DNA of 37,934 nucleotides. Source: a bacterium BMS3Abin04. Lineage in GTDB: Bacteria; Bacteroidota; Ignavibacteria; Ignavibacteriales; Melioribacteraceae. Location: positions 1 to 37,934 of the forward strand of contig BDSW01000257.1 of NCBI GenBank assembly GCA_002898175.1, read 5' to 3'. Below, one piece after another: positions 17,849 to 26,262 of the stretch. The first letter of the stretch is position 1. Every line of letters starts with the position of its first letter. The notes under the pieces are model-generated. The model was not told the DNA's origin. It was given only the letters and a program-made list of their open reading frames with translations, and did not search any database. Position numbers and translations under genes: made by a program.

Positions 17849-18925
17849 TTGATTCCTAAAATTAGGGTTCTGGTAGTTGACGATTCAGCTTTTATGAGAA
17901 AATCTCTCTCGATTATTTTAGGTTCAGACCCTGAAATTGAAATAATTGATACAGCGATAAATGGACTCGAAGCTGTTGATAAAGCGATAAAATTAAAGCC
18001 TGATTTAATTACGCTTGACATTGAAATGCCGCAAATGGATGGGTTGACGGCACTAAAAGAAATTATGGCAAAATCTCCAACCGCAGTAATAATGGTAAGC
18101 TCTTTAACAACACAAGGGGCAGATGCAACTTTAAAAGCTCTTGAATTAGGTGCTGTTGATTTTATTCCCAAGGAGATGTCCTTTGTTAGCGTGGATATGG
18201 CTCATATTAAAAAAGATTTAACGAGAAAGGTAAAAACCATTGTTCGTCAGAAATCTTTAAGGGATAGAATATCTCAACTTAGAAATAAAGAAAATACCGG
18301 CTTAGCAAAGAGACGGATTAATACAAGTTCTAGCTCCAGGTTTTTGCCTAAGAATAATTATAAATCAATTACAATAGGCATTTCCACTGGAGGACCTTTA
18401 TCATTACAAAAAGTTATTCCTAATTTTTCCGGTAGATTAAATGTTCCTATTTTTATTGTTCAGCATATGCCGCCCAAGTTTACTCAATCACTTGCCAATA
18501 GATTGAATAGTATGAGTAAGTTGGAGGTTAAGGAAGCCGCAGAGGGCGAAATTGTAAAAAACGGAACTGTATACATTGCCCCGGGGGGGCATCAATTAAA
18601 GCTGAGAAAAGACACCGGTGGTAACGTAGTTGTGCATATATCGGAAAATCCACCTAATGTTTTGCATAAACCATCAGTTGATGTTATGATGGAATCCGTT
18701 CTTTCTATTTACGGTAAAGATACTTTGGGTATAATAATGACCGGTATGGGACATGATGGATTAAACGGTATAAAACAATTAAAAAGTCTCGGTGGTCATT
18801 GTATAGCACAAGATGAACAGTCCTGTGTAGTTTATGGAATGCCCAAAGCAGTTGTAGATGAAAACTTAGCAGACGTAGTAGCGTCATTAGAAAAAATTCC
18901 CGAAATTGTAAATATGGCAGTGTAA
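17849..18925 (+). CDS. cheB: CheB protein-glutamate methylesterase (TTG start)
   Basis: VLVVDDSAFMRKSL; LDIEMPQMDGL; ISTGGP; IVQHMPPKFTQSLA; MTGMGHDGL. Confidence 0.96.
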   Translation: MIPKIRVLVVDDSAFMRKSLSIILGSDPEIEIIDTAINGLEAVDKAIKLKPDLITLDIEMPQMDGLTALKEIMAKSPTAVIMVSSLTTQGADATLKALELGAVDFIPKEMSFVSVDMAHIKKDLTRKVKTIVRQKSLRDRISQLRNKENTGLAKRRINTSSSSRFLPKNNYKSITIGISTGGPLSLQKVIPNFSGRLNVPIFIVQHMPPKFTQSLANRLNSMSKLEVKEAAEGEIVKNGTVYIAPGGHQLKLRKDTGGNVVVHISENPPNVLHKPSVDVMMESVLSIYGKDTLGIIMTGMGHDGLNGIKQLKSLGGHCIAQDEQSCVVYGMPKAVVDENLADVVASLEKIPEIVNMAV

Positions 18926-18926
18926 C

Positions 18927-19175
18927 ATGGAAAACAAATTTAAAGAATCGATTTTTAGAGAAATTTCGTACAGAGATATCGATATTTCCGGTAATGTTAT
19001 CAAATCAAAAGACATAAATATTATTGGAACAGCAAAAGTAGATGTTGAAGAAGACAATCACAGTGGAGTGAAAGTTATTCTTAAAAAAGATGCTTCAGAC
19101 AATATTAAAGAGATAAAATTTGTTTGTTCATGCGGCGAAACTAAGTCTGTTTTACTTGATTATAGTGATGAATAA
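18927..19175 (+). CDS. Small uncharacterised protein with CxC motif
   Basis: 82 aa ORF 1 nt after cheB stop, same strand; ends EIKFVCSCGETKSVLLDYSDE. Confidence 0.7.
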   Translation: MENKFKESIFREISYRDIDISGNVIKSKDINIIGTAKVDVEEDNHSGVKVILKKDASDNIKEIKFVCSCGETKSVLLDYSDE

Positions 19176-19183
19176 TTTTCAAG

Positions 19184-19199
19184 TGTCTATATTTAGCCA
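19184..19199. promoter_or_regulatory. Second copy (inverted) of the 16-bp palindrome, candidate UAS
   Basis: TGTCTATATTTAGCCA; reverse complement TGGCTAAATATAGACA, 15/16 identical to 11898-11913. Confidence 0.5.
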
Positions 19200-19249
19200 A
19201 CTCTTTTTTTAAAAACACCTTATTTCAATCAATTTACCAATTATTTTGC

Positions 19250-19265
19250 TGGCATTAGTTTTGAA
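19250..19265 (+). promoter_or_regulatory. Candidate sigma54 -24/-12 element upstream of flgB
   Basis: TGGCATTAGTTTTGAA; 28 bp before the flgB ATG, RBS-like AAGG between. Confidence 0.55.
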
Positions 19266-19293
19266 CTAACCTTAGTAAAAAGTAAGGTTACTG

Positions 19294-19665
19294 ATGTCAA
19301 TACCTACAAACAAACTATTAGAAAAAGTCCTGGATTATACAACTCTTAGGCAAAGAGTAATTAGTGAAAACATTGCAAATATTGGAACAGCTAATTATAA
19401 GAGAAAGGATGTAAAGTTTGAAAGTGAATTGAGCAATGCATTGGATACACAATTACATTTTAATAATTCAAGCTCAATTGAAAATGCCGATTTTAAGATA
19501 GTTACTGATAATAGTCAGGATATGGTATCCGGTATGAATAATGTTGATATAAATAACGAAATGGCAAATATGGCTCAAAATACATTATTGTTCAAATTTG
19601 CCGCCCGCAAACTCAACGGTTATTTCAGGACATTACAAGGTGTAATTAGAGGAGATATGAGATGA
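19294..19665 (+). CDS. flgB: Flagellar basal-body rod protein FlgB
   Basis: RQRVISENIANIGTANYKRKDVKFE; C-terminal NNVDINNEMANMAQNTLLF. Confidence 0.94.
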   Translation: MSIPTNKLLEKVLDYTTLRQRVISENIANIGTANYKRKDVKFESELSNALDTQLHFNNSSSIENADFKIVTDNSQDMVSGMNNVDINNEMANMAQNTLLFKFAARKLNGYFRTLQGVIRGDMR

Positions 19666-20150
19666 AAATAGTTCCCAATTTTTTAGCATTTAGGATAAGT
19701 TCCAAAGGAATGAGTATCCAAAAGAAAAAAATGGAACTTATCACGGAGAATATTGCGAATACCAGTACAACTAAAACAAAGGATGGAACACCGTATAAAA
19801 GGAAGTTCCTTGCCGTGGCCCAAAAGGAGGGACTTCAGAGTCTGATCCCTGCTAGTTTTAATACCTTAAAGCTTAAAGGAGGCGGCAAGTTCCATCTTGA
19901 AGCTCCGCAACCGGGTAGATTACAAGAGAAGGAAGATTTGGTTTCACAAGTAAAACAAGATAGCTCGGAAGGAGAGCTGGTTTATATGCCTGATCATCCG
20001 GATGCAAATGAAGACGGTTATGTTCAAATGCCCAACGTTAATGTAGTAACGGAAATGGTGGATATGATAGCTGCTTCGCGTAGTTATGAAGCAAATTTAA
20101 CTGCCTTTAATGCTTCAAAGCAAATTGCTAAAAGTTCACTGGAGATTTAG
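19662..20150 (+). CDS. flgC: Flagellar basal-body rod protein FlgC
   Basis: ITENIANTSTTKTKDGTPYKRK; YVQMPNVNVVTEMVDMIAASRSYEANLTAFNASK. Confidence 0.95.
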   Translation: MKIVPNFLAFRISSKGMSIQKKKMELITENIANTSTTKTKDGTPYKRKFLAVAQKEGLQSLIPASFNTLKLKGGGKFHLEAPQPGRLQEKEDLVSQVKQDSSEGELVYMPDHPDANEDGYVQMPNVNVVTEMVDMIAASRSYEANLTAFNASKQIAKSSLEI

Positions 20151-20152
20151 TA

Positions 20153-20401
20153 ATGAAAATATCTACAAATAGTATCGGAAATTATAATCCTTATAAAATT
20201 AATAATCAAAAATTAAAACTAAATAAAACTACTGATGTGAAAGACCTTCAAAAAGTTGCTGACCTTTCAAAAAGCGAGAAGAATTTTTTTAAGTCGATCT
20301 ATCCGGATAATACAAAAGAAATTATAGACTACCATTTTTATAAATCATCCGGTAAAATGTCGGGTGTTTCAGTAGGTTCATTATTTGACAAGAGAGGTTA
20401 A
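20153..20401 (+). CDS. Small uncharacterised protein between flgC and fliE
   Basis: 82 aa ORF tightly packed in the operon; LSKSEKNFFKSIYPDNTKEIIDYHFYKSSGKMSGVSVGSLFDKRG. Confidence 0.7.
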   Translation: MKISTNSIGNYNPYKINNQKLKLNKTTDVKDLQKVADLSKSEKNFFKSIYPDNTKEIIDYHFYKSSGKMSGVSVGSLFDKRG

Positions 20402-20402
20402 A

Positions 20403-20690
20403 ATGAAAATTGGAGACGTAAGCGGATCGTTACCCAAATTTCCCAAGAGTATTGAATTAAACAAAGTCGGTAATCCAAGCTTCGGACAAATGTTTTCCGG
20501 TTTGGTTAAAGATATCAATGGAGATCAGTTAACATCCAAGCAAATGATAAATGATTTTGTTGAGGGTAAAGACGTAGAGCTTCATGAAGTTATGATAGCG
20601 GGTGAAAAAGCTAAAACCAGTTTACAACTTTTAATGGAAATTAGAAACAAAGCAATTGATATGTATAAAGAATTAACAAGGATGCAATAA
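20403..20690 (+). CDS. fliE: Flagellar hook-basal body protein FliE
   Basis: FGQMFSGLVKDIN...VELHEVMIAGEKAKTSLQLLMEIRNKAIDMYKELTRMQ; ATG at 20403 with upstream AGAGAGG preferred over the track start at 20385. Confidence 0.9.
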   Translation: MKIGDVSGSLPKFPKSIELNKVGNPSFGQMFSGLVKDINGDQLTSKQMINDFVEGKDVELHEVMIAGEKAKTSLQLLMEIRNKAIDMYKELTRMQ

Positions 20691-20692
20691 TT

Positions 20693-22312
20693 GTGGATAA
20701 AAGTAAAAATCTTTACGGTTCTCTTTTAGGAATATTCAACAAACTGTCCTTACAGCAAAGATTAATGCTGGCAGGAATTGCTGTTGTAACTTTCGTTTTG
20801 CTCGGTTTTATTCTATTTGTTTTCAACGAGCCGACTTACTCAACACTTTATTCAAATCTTTCTCAAGAAGATGCTTCACAAGTTGTTAATTATTTATCTG
20901 CCGAGAAAATAGCATATAAAATTGTTGGAAATGGTACGACTATTACAATTCCCAAAGATAAAATTTATAAAGTAAGATTAGACTTAGCGAGTAAGGGTGT
21001 TCCTAACTCAGGTGTTGTCGGATATGAAATATTTGATCATAACACAATGGGGATGTCTGAATTTATGCAGAGAATAAATTATAAGAGAGCGCTTGAAGGG
21101 GAATTAGCCCGAACAATAAGCGAGCAAGACGGTATTAAATCAGTAAGGGTGCATATTGTTATTCCGACTAAGTCAATATTTAAAGATGAAGAAAAGCAGC
21201 CGACAGCTTCAGTTGTATTAAAATTGGCTTCTAGAAATACTCCGTCGCGAAGTAATATTACGGCAATTGAAAACTTGGTTGCCGGTAGTGTTGAAGGACT
21301 GACTCCTGGAAATGTTACTATTGTTGATACAAGGGGACAAATGCTATCTAAACCGATTGACCAAGATCCGTTAGCAAGCAGCGGTTCAAAACAGTATGAG
21401 ATAAAGACGAATATTGAGAAGTATTTAACTAAAAAAGCTCAGAGGATATTAAATAAGATAGTCGGCTATGGAAACTCCGACATTCAAGTAAACGTTGATT
21501 TAAATTTTAAGCAAGTTGAAAAAACTATGGAAACTTACGATCCTGAATCTCAAGTAGTAGTTAGTGAACAAACCAGTAAATCACAAAGCAACGGTGTAAC
21601 TACCAGCGATTCCAGTGCGCTTGTTTCGGAAAATACAACGACTAATTACGAGATAAGTAAGACCATAGAAAAGATGATAGACGGTGCGGGCAATATAGAA
21701 AGGATTACCCTTGCAGCTGTAATAAACGGCGTTCCCAAAGAAGTAAAAAACGGTAGCAAAGTTGAGACTGTATATGAACCTAGAACAGATGCACAATTGA
21801 AAAAGATTGAGCAATTATTAAGACAAGCAGTGGGTATTAACGATAGTCGTAAAGATAAAATCACTATTGTTAGCATACCTTTTGAAACGCCTGCTGAGGT
21901 ACAGGATGATGGTACTGCATCGCCACTTGATGATATTGGTAAATGGATAAACTATTTGTTAATGATTTTAGCTATTGCAGGAGCCGGCTTTGTGTTAAAA
22001 AGTTTAATGAAAAAGTTGAAAGACGAAAAAATAATGATTGGCACAGGTACACCGAGTTATGAAGATCAAGCGTTCAGCAGTCTGGCAACCGCAACGGCAG
22101 GAAACCCTGCTGGTCTGCCGCCTTCAACATTTCAGCCGAAATTGCAGAAAAAGAAACAGTTCCTAGAAATAGGCGACATTGAAGATGAAATTACAGATGA
22201 AGCAGCCCATAGGCAAATGAAACAAGAGAAAATTGTTAACTATGTTGCTAAAAATCCCACTGAAGCAGCAAAACTAATAAATTCATGGTTGAGGGAAGAT
22301 GAATACGAATAA
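20693..22312 (+). CDS. fliF: Flagellar M-ring protein FliF (GTG start)
   Basis: EPTYSTLYSNLSQEDASQVVNYL; IPKDKIYKVRLDLASKGVPNSG; RALEGELARTI. Confidence 0.96.
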   Translation: MDKSKNLYGSLLGIFNKLSLQQRLMLAGIAVVTFVLLGFILFVFNEPTYSTLYSNLSQEDASQVVNYLSAEKIAYKIVGNGTTITIPKDKIYKVRLDLASKGVPNSGVVGYEIFDHNTMGMSEFMQRINYKRALEGELARTISEQDGIKSVRVHIVIPTKSIFKDEEKQPTASVVLKLASRNTPSRSNITAIENLVAGSVEGLTPGNVTIVDTRGQMLSKPIDQDPLASSGSKQYEIKTNIEKYLTKKAQRILNKIVGYGNSDIQVNVDLNFKQVEKTMETYDPESQVVVSEQTSKSQSNGVTTSDSSALVSENTTTNYEISKTIEKMIDGAGNIERITLAAVINGVPKEVKNGSKVETVYEPRTDAQLKKIEQLLRQAVGINDSRKDKITIVSIPFETPAEVQDDGTASPLDDIGKWINYLLMILAIAGAGFVLKSLMKKLKDEKIMIGTGTPSYEDQAFSSLATATAGNPAGLPPSTFQPKLQKKKQFLEIGDIEDEITDEAAHRQMKQEKIVNYVAKNPTEAAKLINSWLREDEYE

Positions 22313-23324
22313 TAACGATATAAACGAACTAAATGGTTTACAAAAATCCGCCTTACTTTTTATCGCACTAAATGTCGACGTCGCGTCTCAAGTATTTAAA
22401 TATTTGGAACCAACCGATGTAGAAGCAATTTCAGCAGAAATTACAAAAGTAAAAAATATACCTTCAAATGTTGTTGAGCAGGTTATAGATGAATATTATG
22501 AACTTGTTACTGCAAGAGAATATCTGTTGGAAGGAGGGCTTGAGTTTGCTCAGCAAGTTCTGGAGAAGTCTTTTGGTTATTCTAAAGCTTTAGAGGTTAT
22601 TGAAAAAGTTAAAAATATTACCACGCTTCATGGATTTGATGTACTAAAAAAAGCAGACTCAGCCCAATTAGTGAACTTCTTAAGTAAAGAACATCCGCAA
22701 ACGATAGCACTAATATTAGCGAACCTAAATCCTGATCAAACTGCGGAAGCTCTTACGGAATTGCCGGACGATTTGAAAGTTGAGGTAGTTTATAGAATTG
22801 CTACACTGGGTAAAATATCTCCTCAAACACTAAAGCAAATTGAAAAAGTTGTTGACGAGCTTGCCGGTTTCTCTATAAATCAAACGATGGGTCAGTTGGG
22901 CGGAGCAAAGACGGTAGCAACAATTTTAAATAGAACTAAAGTAAGTTTAAATAAAGAAATAATTTCAAAATTAGAAGAAAAAGATCAAGATGTAGCTTTT
23001 GAAATAAAACGATTAATGTTTCTATTCGACGATATTATACACTTACAGGATAGAGATATACAACGAATACTTAAAGAAGTTGATAGAAAAGATTTGGGAC
23101 TTTCACTGAAAGTTGCAGATGATAAAGTAAGGGATAAAGTTTTCTCAAATATGTCTGAACGTGCAGCCGACCTGCTTAAGGAAGAACTGCAGTTTATGGG
23201 TCCTGTTAAATTAAAAGAAGTTGAAGAAGCACAGGCAAGAGTAGTTGATGTTATTAAAAACTTAGAAGAACAAGAAGAAATAACCATCAGTTTCAGAGGC
23301 GGTAGCGAAGAAGTCTATGTCTAA
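22299..23324 (+). CDS. fliG: Flagellar motor switch protein FliG
   Basis: EHPQTIALILANLNPDQTAEAL; MFLFDDIIHLQDRDIQRILKEVDRKDLGLSLK; FSNMSERAADLLKEELQFMGPVKLKEVEEAQ. Confidence 0.97.
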   Translation: MNTNNNDINELNGLQKSALLFIALNVDVASQVFKYLEPTDVEAISAEITKVKNIPSNVVEQVIDEYYELVTAREYLLEGGLEFAQQVLEKSFGYSKALEVIEKVKNITTLHGFDVLKKADSAQLVNFLSKEHPQTIALILANLNPDQTAEALTELPDDLKVEVVYRIATLGKISPQTLKQIEKVVDELAGFSINQTMGQLGGAKTVATILNRTKVSLNKEIISKLEEKDQDVAFEIKRLMFLFDDIIHLQDRDIQRILKEVDRKDLGLSLKVADDKVRDKVFSNMSERAADLLKEELQFMGPVKLKEVEEAQARVVDVIKNLEEQEEITISFRGGSEEVYV

Positions 23325-23949
23325 TACATTAAAAATTTTAATTAGGTCAAAAAATATAAAAGCAGTAATTGCCGATAAAAGAGTGGAGTTTATTGAAAAT
23401 GAAGAAGTATCTAAAAAAGAAGATATTATTGCTGAACAGCTTGAAATACGATATCAAAAAGGATTTCAAGAGGGTTATGAAGAAGCGAAAAAGGAACTTG
23501 AGAAAAAATTTACTGATAAACTAATTTCACAATCGGAAGAATACTATAAGATACTTTCGAGCTTCGAAAATAAAATAACCGATTACGAAACTGAATTTGA
23601 TAAAATTGTTGCAAAGGTTTCAATAAAAGTTGCCGAACAAATATTGCATCGTGAGTTAAAAGAACAATCGACAATAATTCCCGTACTCAAGGCAAGTCTT
23701 AGTAAGATTTTAGGAGCTAATAAAATAATAATTAAAGTTAATCCAAAAGACTTTGATTTATTAAATACTAGCGATGTAGTTAACAAGTTTAATACCGGCT
23801 TAGCAAAAATTAAAATTGAAATGGATGATAACATCGAAACAGGAGGCTGTGTAATTGAAACTGAAATTGGAAATGTTGATAGTAGAATATCAACACAAAT
23901 AAATGAAATTAAGAAGCGGTTTGAAAACATGTTGAATAATAATGACTAA
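23317..23949 (+). CDS. fliH: Flagellar assembly protein FliH
   Basis: Coiled-coil; YQKGFQEGYEEAKKELE; position between fliG and fliI. Confidence 0.85.
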   Translation: MSNTLKILIRSKNIKAVIADKRVEFIENEEVSKKEDIIAEQLEIRYQKGFQEGYEEAKKELEKKFTDKLISQSEEYYKILSSFENKITDYETEFDKIVAKVSIKVAEQILHRELKEQSTIIPVLKASLSKILGANKIIIKVNPKDFDLLNTSDVVNKFNTGLAKIKIEMDDNIETGGCVIETEIGNVDSRISTQINEIKKRFENMLNNND

Positions 23950-25288
23950 TAATATGGAATTAACTGACTTATATATTGATAGGTTTTCTAAGGCAATAGA
24001 AAAAGCCGAACTAATAAAAATTAATGGAAAGGTTACCGATGTAATTGGTCTTGTTATTGTTTCTATTGGTCCAAACGTTTCTTTGGGTGAAATTTGTACT
24101 ATTGTAGATAAATCCGGGAATGAAGTTTGTAAATCGGAAGTAGTTGGATTTAAAAATGGTAAAGTTCTTTCAATTGCACTTGATGAAGTGGAAGATATTT
24201 CACCATCCTGTGAAATAGTAGCTACCGGCAAAACATTTTCGGTTGGGGTAGGCGAAGAACTCCTTGGAAGAGTAATAGACGGATTAGGTAATCCTATAGA
24301 CGGGAAGGGCGAAATAAATTATGTTGCAACAAAAAAAGTTTTTAGAGTGCCGCCTAACCCGCTTGAACGAGCAAGGATTACAAAACCTCTTCAAACGGGA
24401 ATACGTGCTATTGACGGATTATTATCGTGTGGAAGAGGACAGCGATTAGGAATATTTGCCGGTAGCGGCGTCGGCAAAAGCGTAATGCTTGGAATGATGG
24501 CAAGAAACACCGATGCAGATGTCAGCGTGATTATATTAGTTGGTGAACGAGGAAGAGAAGTAAGAGAATTTATTGAAAAAGATTTAGGGGAAGAAGGACT
24601 TAAAAAATCGGTAGTGGTTGTAGCTACAAGTGACAAACCCGCATTAATGCGTATTAAAGCGGCGTTTATCGGTACAACAATAGCAGAATATTTTAGGGAT
24701 AAAGGAAAAGATGTAGTTCTGATGATGGATTCGGTTACTCGTTTCGCAATGGCACAGAGGGAAGTTGGTCTTACAGTTGGCGAACCACCGACTACAAAGG
24801 GCTATACGCCGTCAGTATTTGCTATATTACCGAAATTATTGGAAAGAGCAGGTACGTCAAACAAGGGAACAATCACAGGTTTTTACAGCGTATTGGTTGA
24901 TGGTGATGATATGACCGAGCCGATTGCAGATGCTGTTCGCTCAATACTTGACGGTCATTTTGTATTGTCCAGGAAGCTTGCTAATAAAGGACAATTCCCA
25001 GCAATTGATCCTCTACAGAGCGTAAGTAGAGTAATGCCGGATATAGTTTCCGATGACCATCGAATGAGAGCAATAGAATTTAACGAGATATTGGCAACTT
25101 ATAATGAAGCGGAAGATTTAATAAACATCGGCGCATACGTTAAGGGAAGCAATCCTCAAATAGACCATGCTTTATCAAAAATACATTTACTCCGGGCATA
25201 TTTAAAGCAAGATATGAAGGAAATGGCAACTTATGAAAATTCTGTAGAAAAGTTAGAAGCTATAATTGAAAAGCCCCTAGTTGAATAA
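23942..25288 (+). CDS. fliI: Flagellum-specific ATPase FliI
   Basis: GIFAGSGVGKSVMLGMMAR; VLMMDSVTRFAMAQREVGL; GEPPTTKGYTPSVFA. Confidence 0.97.
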   Translation: MTNNMELTDLYIDRFSKAIEKAELIKINGKVTDVIGLVIVSIGPNVSLGEICTIVDKSGNEVCKSEVVGFKNGKVLSIALDEVEDISPSCEIVATGKTFSVGVGEELLGRVIDGLGNPIDGKGEINYVATKKVFRVPPNPLERARITKPLQTGIRAIDGLLSCGRGQRLGIFAGSGVGKSVMLGMMARNTDADVSVIILVGERGREVREFIEKDLGEEGLKKSVVVVATSDKPALMRIKAAFIGTTIAEYFRDKGKDVVLMMDSVTRFAMAQREVGLTVGEPPTTKGYTPSVFAILPKLLERAGTSNKGTITGFYSVLVDGDDMTEPIADAVRSILDGHFVLSRKLANKGQFPAIDPLQSVSRVMPDIVSDDHRMRAIEFNEILATYNEAEDLINIGAYVKGSNPQIDHALSKIHLLRAYLKQDMKEMATYENSVEKLEAIIEKPLVE

Positions 25289-25722
25289 TGGCAAAATTTT
25301 TATACAAATTTGAAAATATTAAGCGGATTAAAAAGACTTTTGAAAAGGAAATACAGCGTCAGTTAAGTGTGCTGAATTTGGAGATAAGAAAATTGAAAGA
25401 ATACATTGAAGGGCTCCTAAACGAGAAGGAAGAAGAAAAAGCTAAAGTATTAAGTAAACAATATCTAAATAGTTCTGAACTTCATTTCTATTCGGATTTT
25501 GAAAAATTGATTAACAAGAAGATTGATGTTGCGAGGGGAAAGATAAAAATGCTTGGAAAAGAAAAGGAAGATAAAATTATAGAACTAACACAAAAAGCAA
25601 AAGAAAGAAAAATATTCGAGAAACTTGAGGAACATCATCTTAATGATTTTAAATTTAAGCAAAATAAACTTGAACAAATAAATATTGATGATTTAGCAAG
25701 TAAAAAATATTCTAAGAGTTAG
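25288..25722 (+). CDS. fliJ: Flagellar FliJ-like protein
   Basis: Short coiled-coil ORF immediately after fliI, 1-nt overlap. Confidence 0.8.
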   Translation: MAKFLYKFENIKRIKKTFEKEIQRQLSVLNLEIRKLKEYIEGLLNEKEEEKAKVLSKQYLNSSELHFYSDFEKLINKKIDVARGKIKMLGKEKEDKIIELTQKAKERKIFEKLEEHHLNDFKFKQNKLEQINIDDLASKKYSKS

Positions 25723-25725
25723 TCC

Positions 25726-26262
25726 ATGAAAAGTATAATTATTTACATATTGATTTTTACAATTGTTTTCCTCGGTGTTACGGTAGGTATTTTCATTCTG
25801 AATCAGAAGTACAATAATATCTTTGCACTGGATTTTTCTCCGCCGCAATCCCAATTGCAAAATGTAGCCGACTCAACATTAACTGCCGGGGATTCTCTAA
25901 TGGTTACAGCAGCCGATAGTTTGGCAATGGCAGAGCAAAAATCGGATTCATTGCAAAATGAAATAAGGAAATTGCAAGGAGAGCTGCAAACTGCTAAAGC
26001 ACAGATTGAACAAAGAGATACAAGGATAGAGCAATTTAAAAAACGATTAGTAACGAAGCATGACAGTTCGTATCAAGCATGGCTAAAATCCACGAAAAAA
26101 TTATATGAAACAATGAGTTCATCTAAAGCGGCTAAATTATTATCGCAAATCTCCGATAATCAGGCGAGAGATCTCCTATATTCAATGAACCAGAAGAAAG
26201 CTGCTGCAATATTACAAAAGTTAACAATTGATAAAGTAAAAAAATTAACAAGGCCAAGATAA
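25726..26262 (+). CDS. MotE-like (MgtE_N-type) flagellar protein
   Basis: N-terminal TM, coiled-coil, C-terminal MSSSKAAKLLSQISDNQARDLLYSMNQKKAAAILQKL. Confidence 0.75.
   Translation: MKSIIIYILIFTIVFLGVTVGIFILNQKYNNIFALDFSPPQSQLQNVADSTLTAGDSLMVTAADSLAMAEQKSDSLQNEIRKLQGELQTAKAQIEQRDTRIEQFKKRLVTKHDSSYQAWLKSTKKLYETMSSSKAAKLLSQISDNQARDLLYSMNQKKAAAILQKLTIDKVKKLTRPR

Noticed and set aside
16272-18171. Antisense ORFs opposite cheA/cheB (16272-16667, 16949-17356, 17827-18171)
   Set aside because: Low-complexity or shadow translations opposite well-supported genes; no independent promoter or RBS evidence.
20385-20402. TTG start of the FliE ORF in the track
   Set aside because: The ATG at 20403 has a better-placed RBS (AGAGAGG) and avoids overlap with the upstream ORF.
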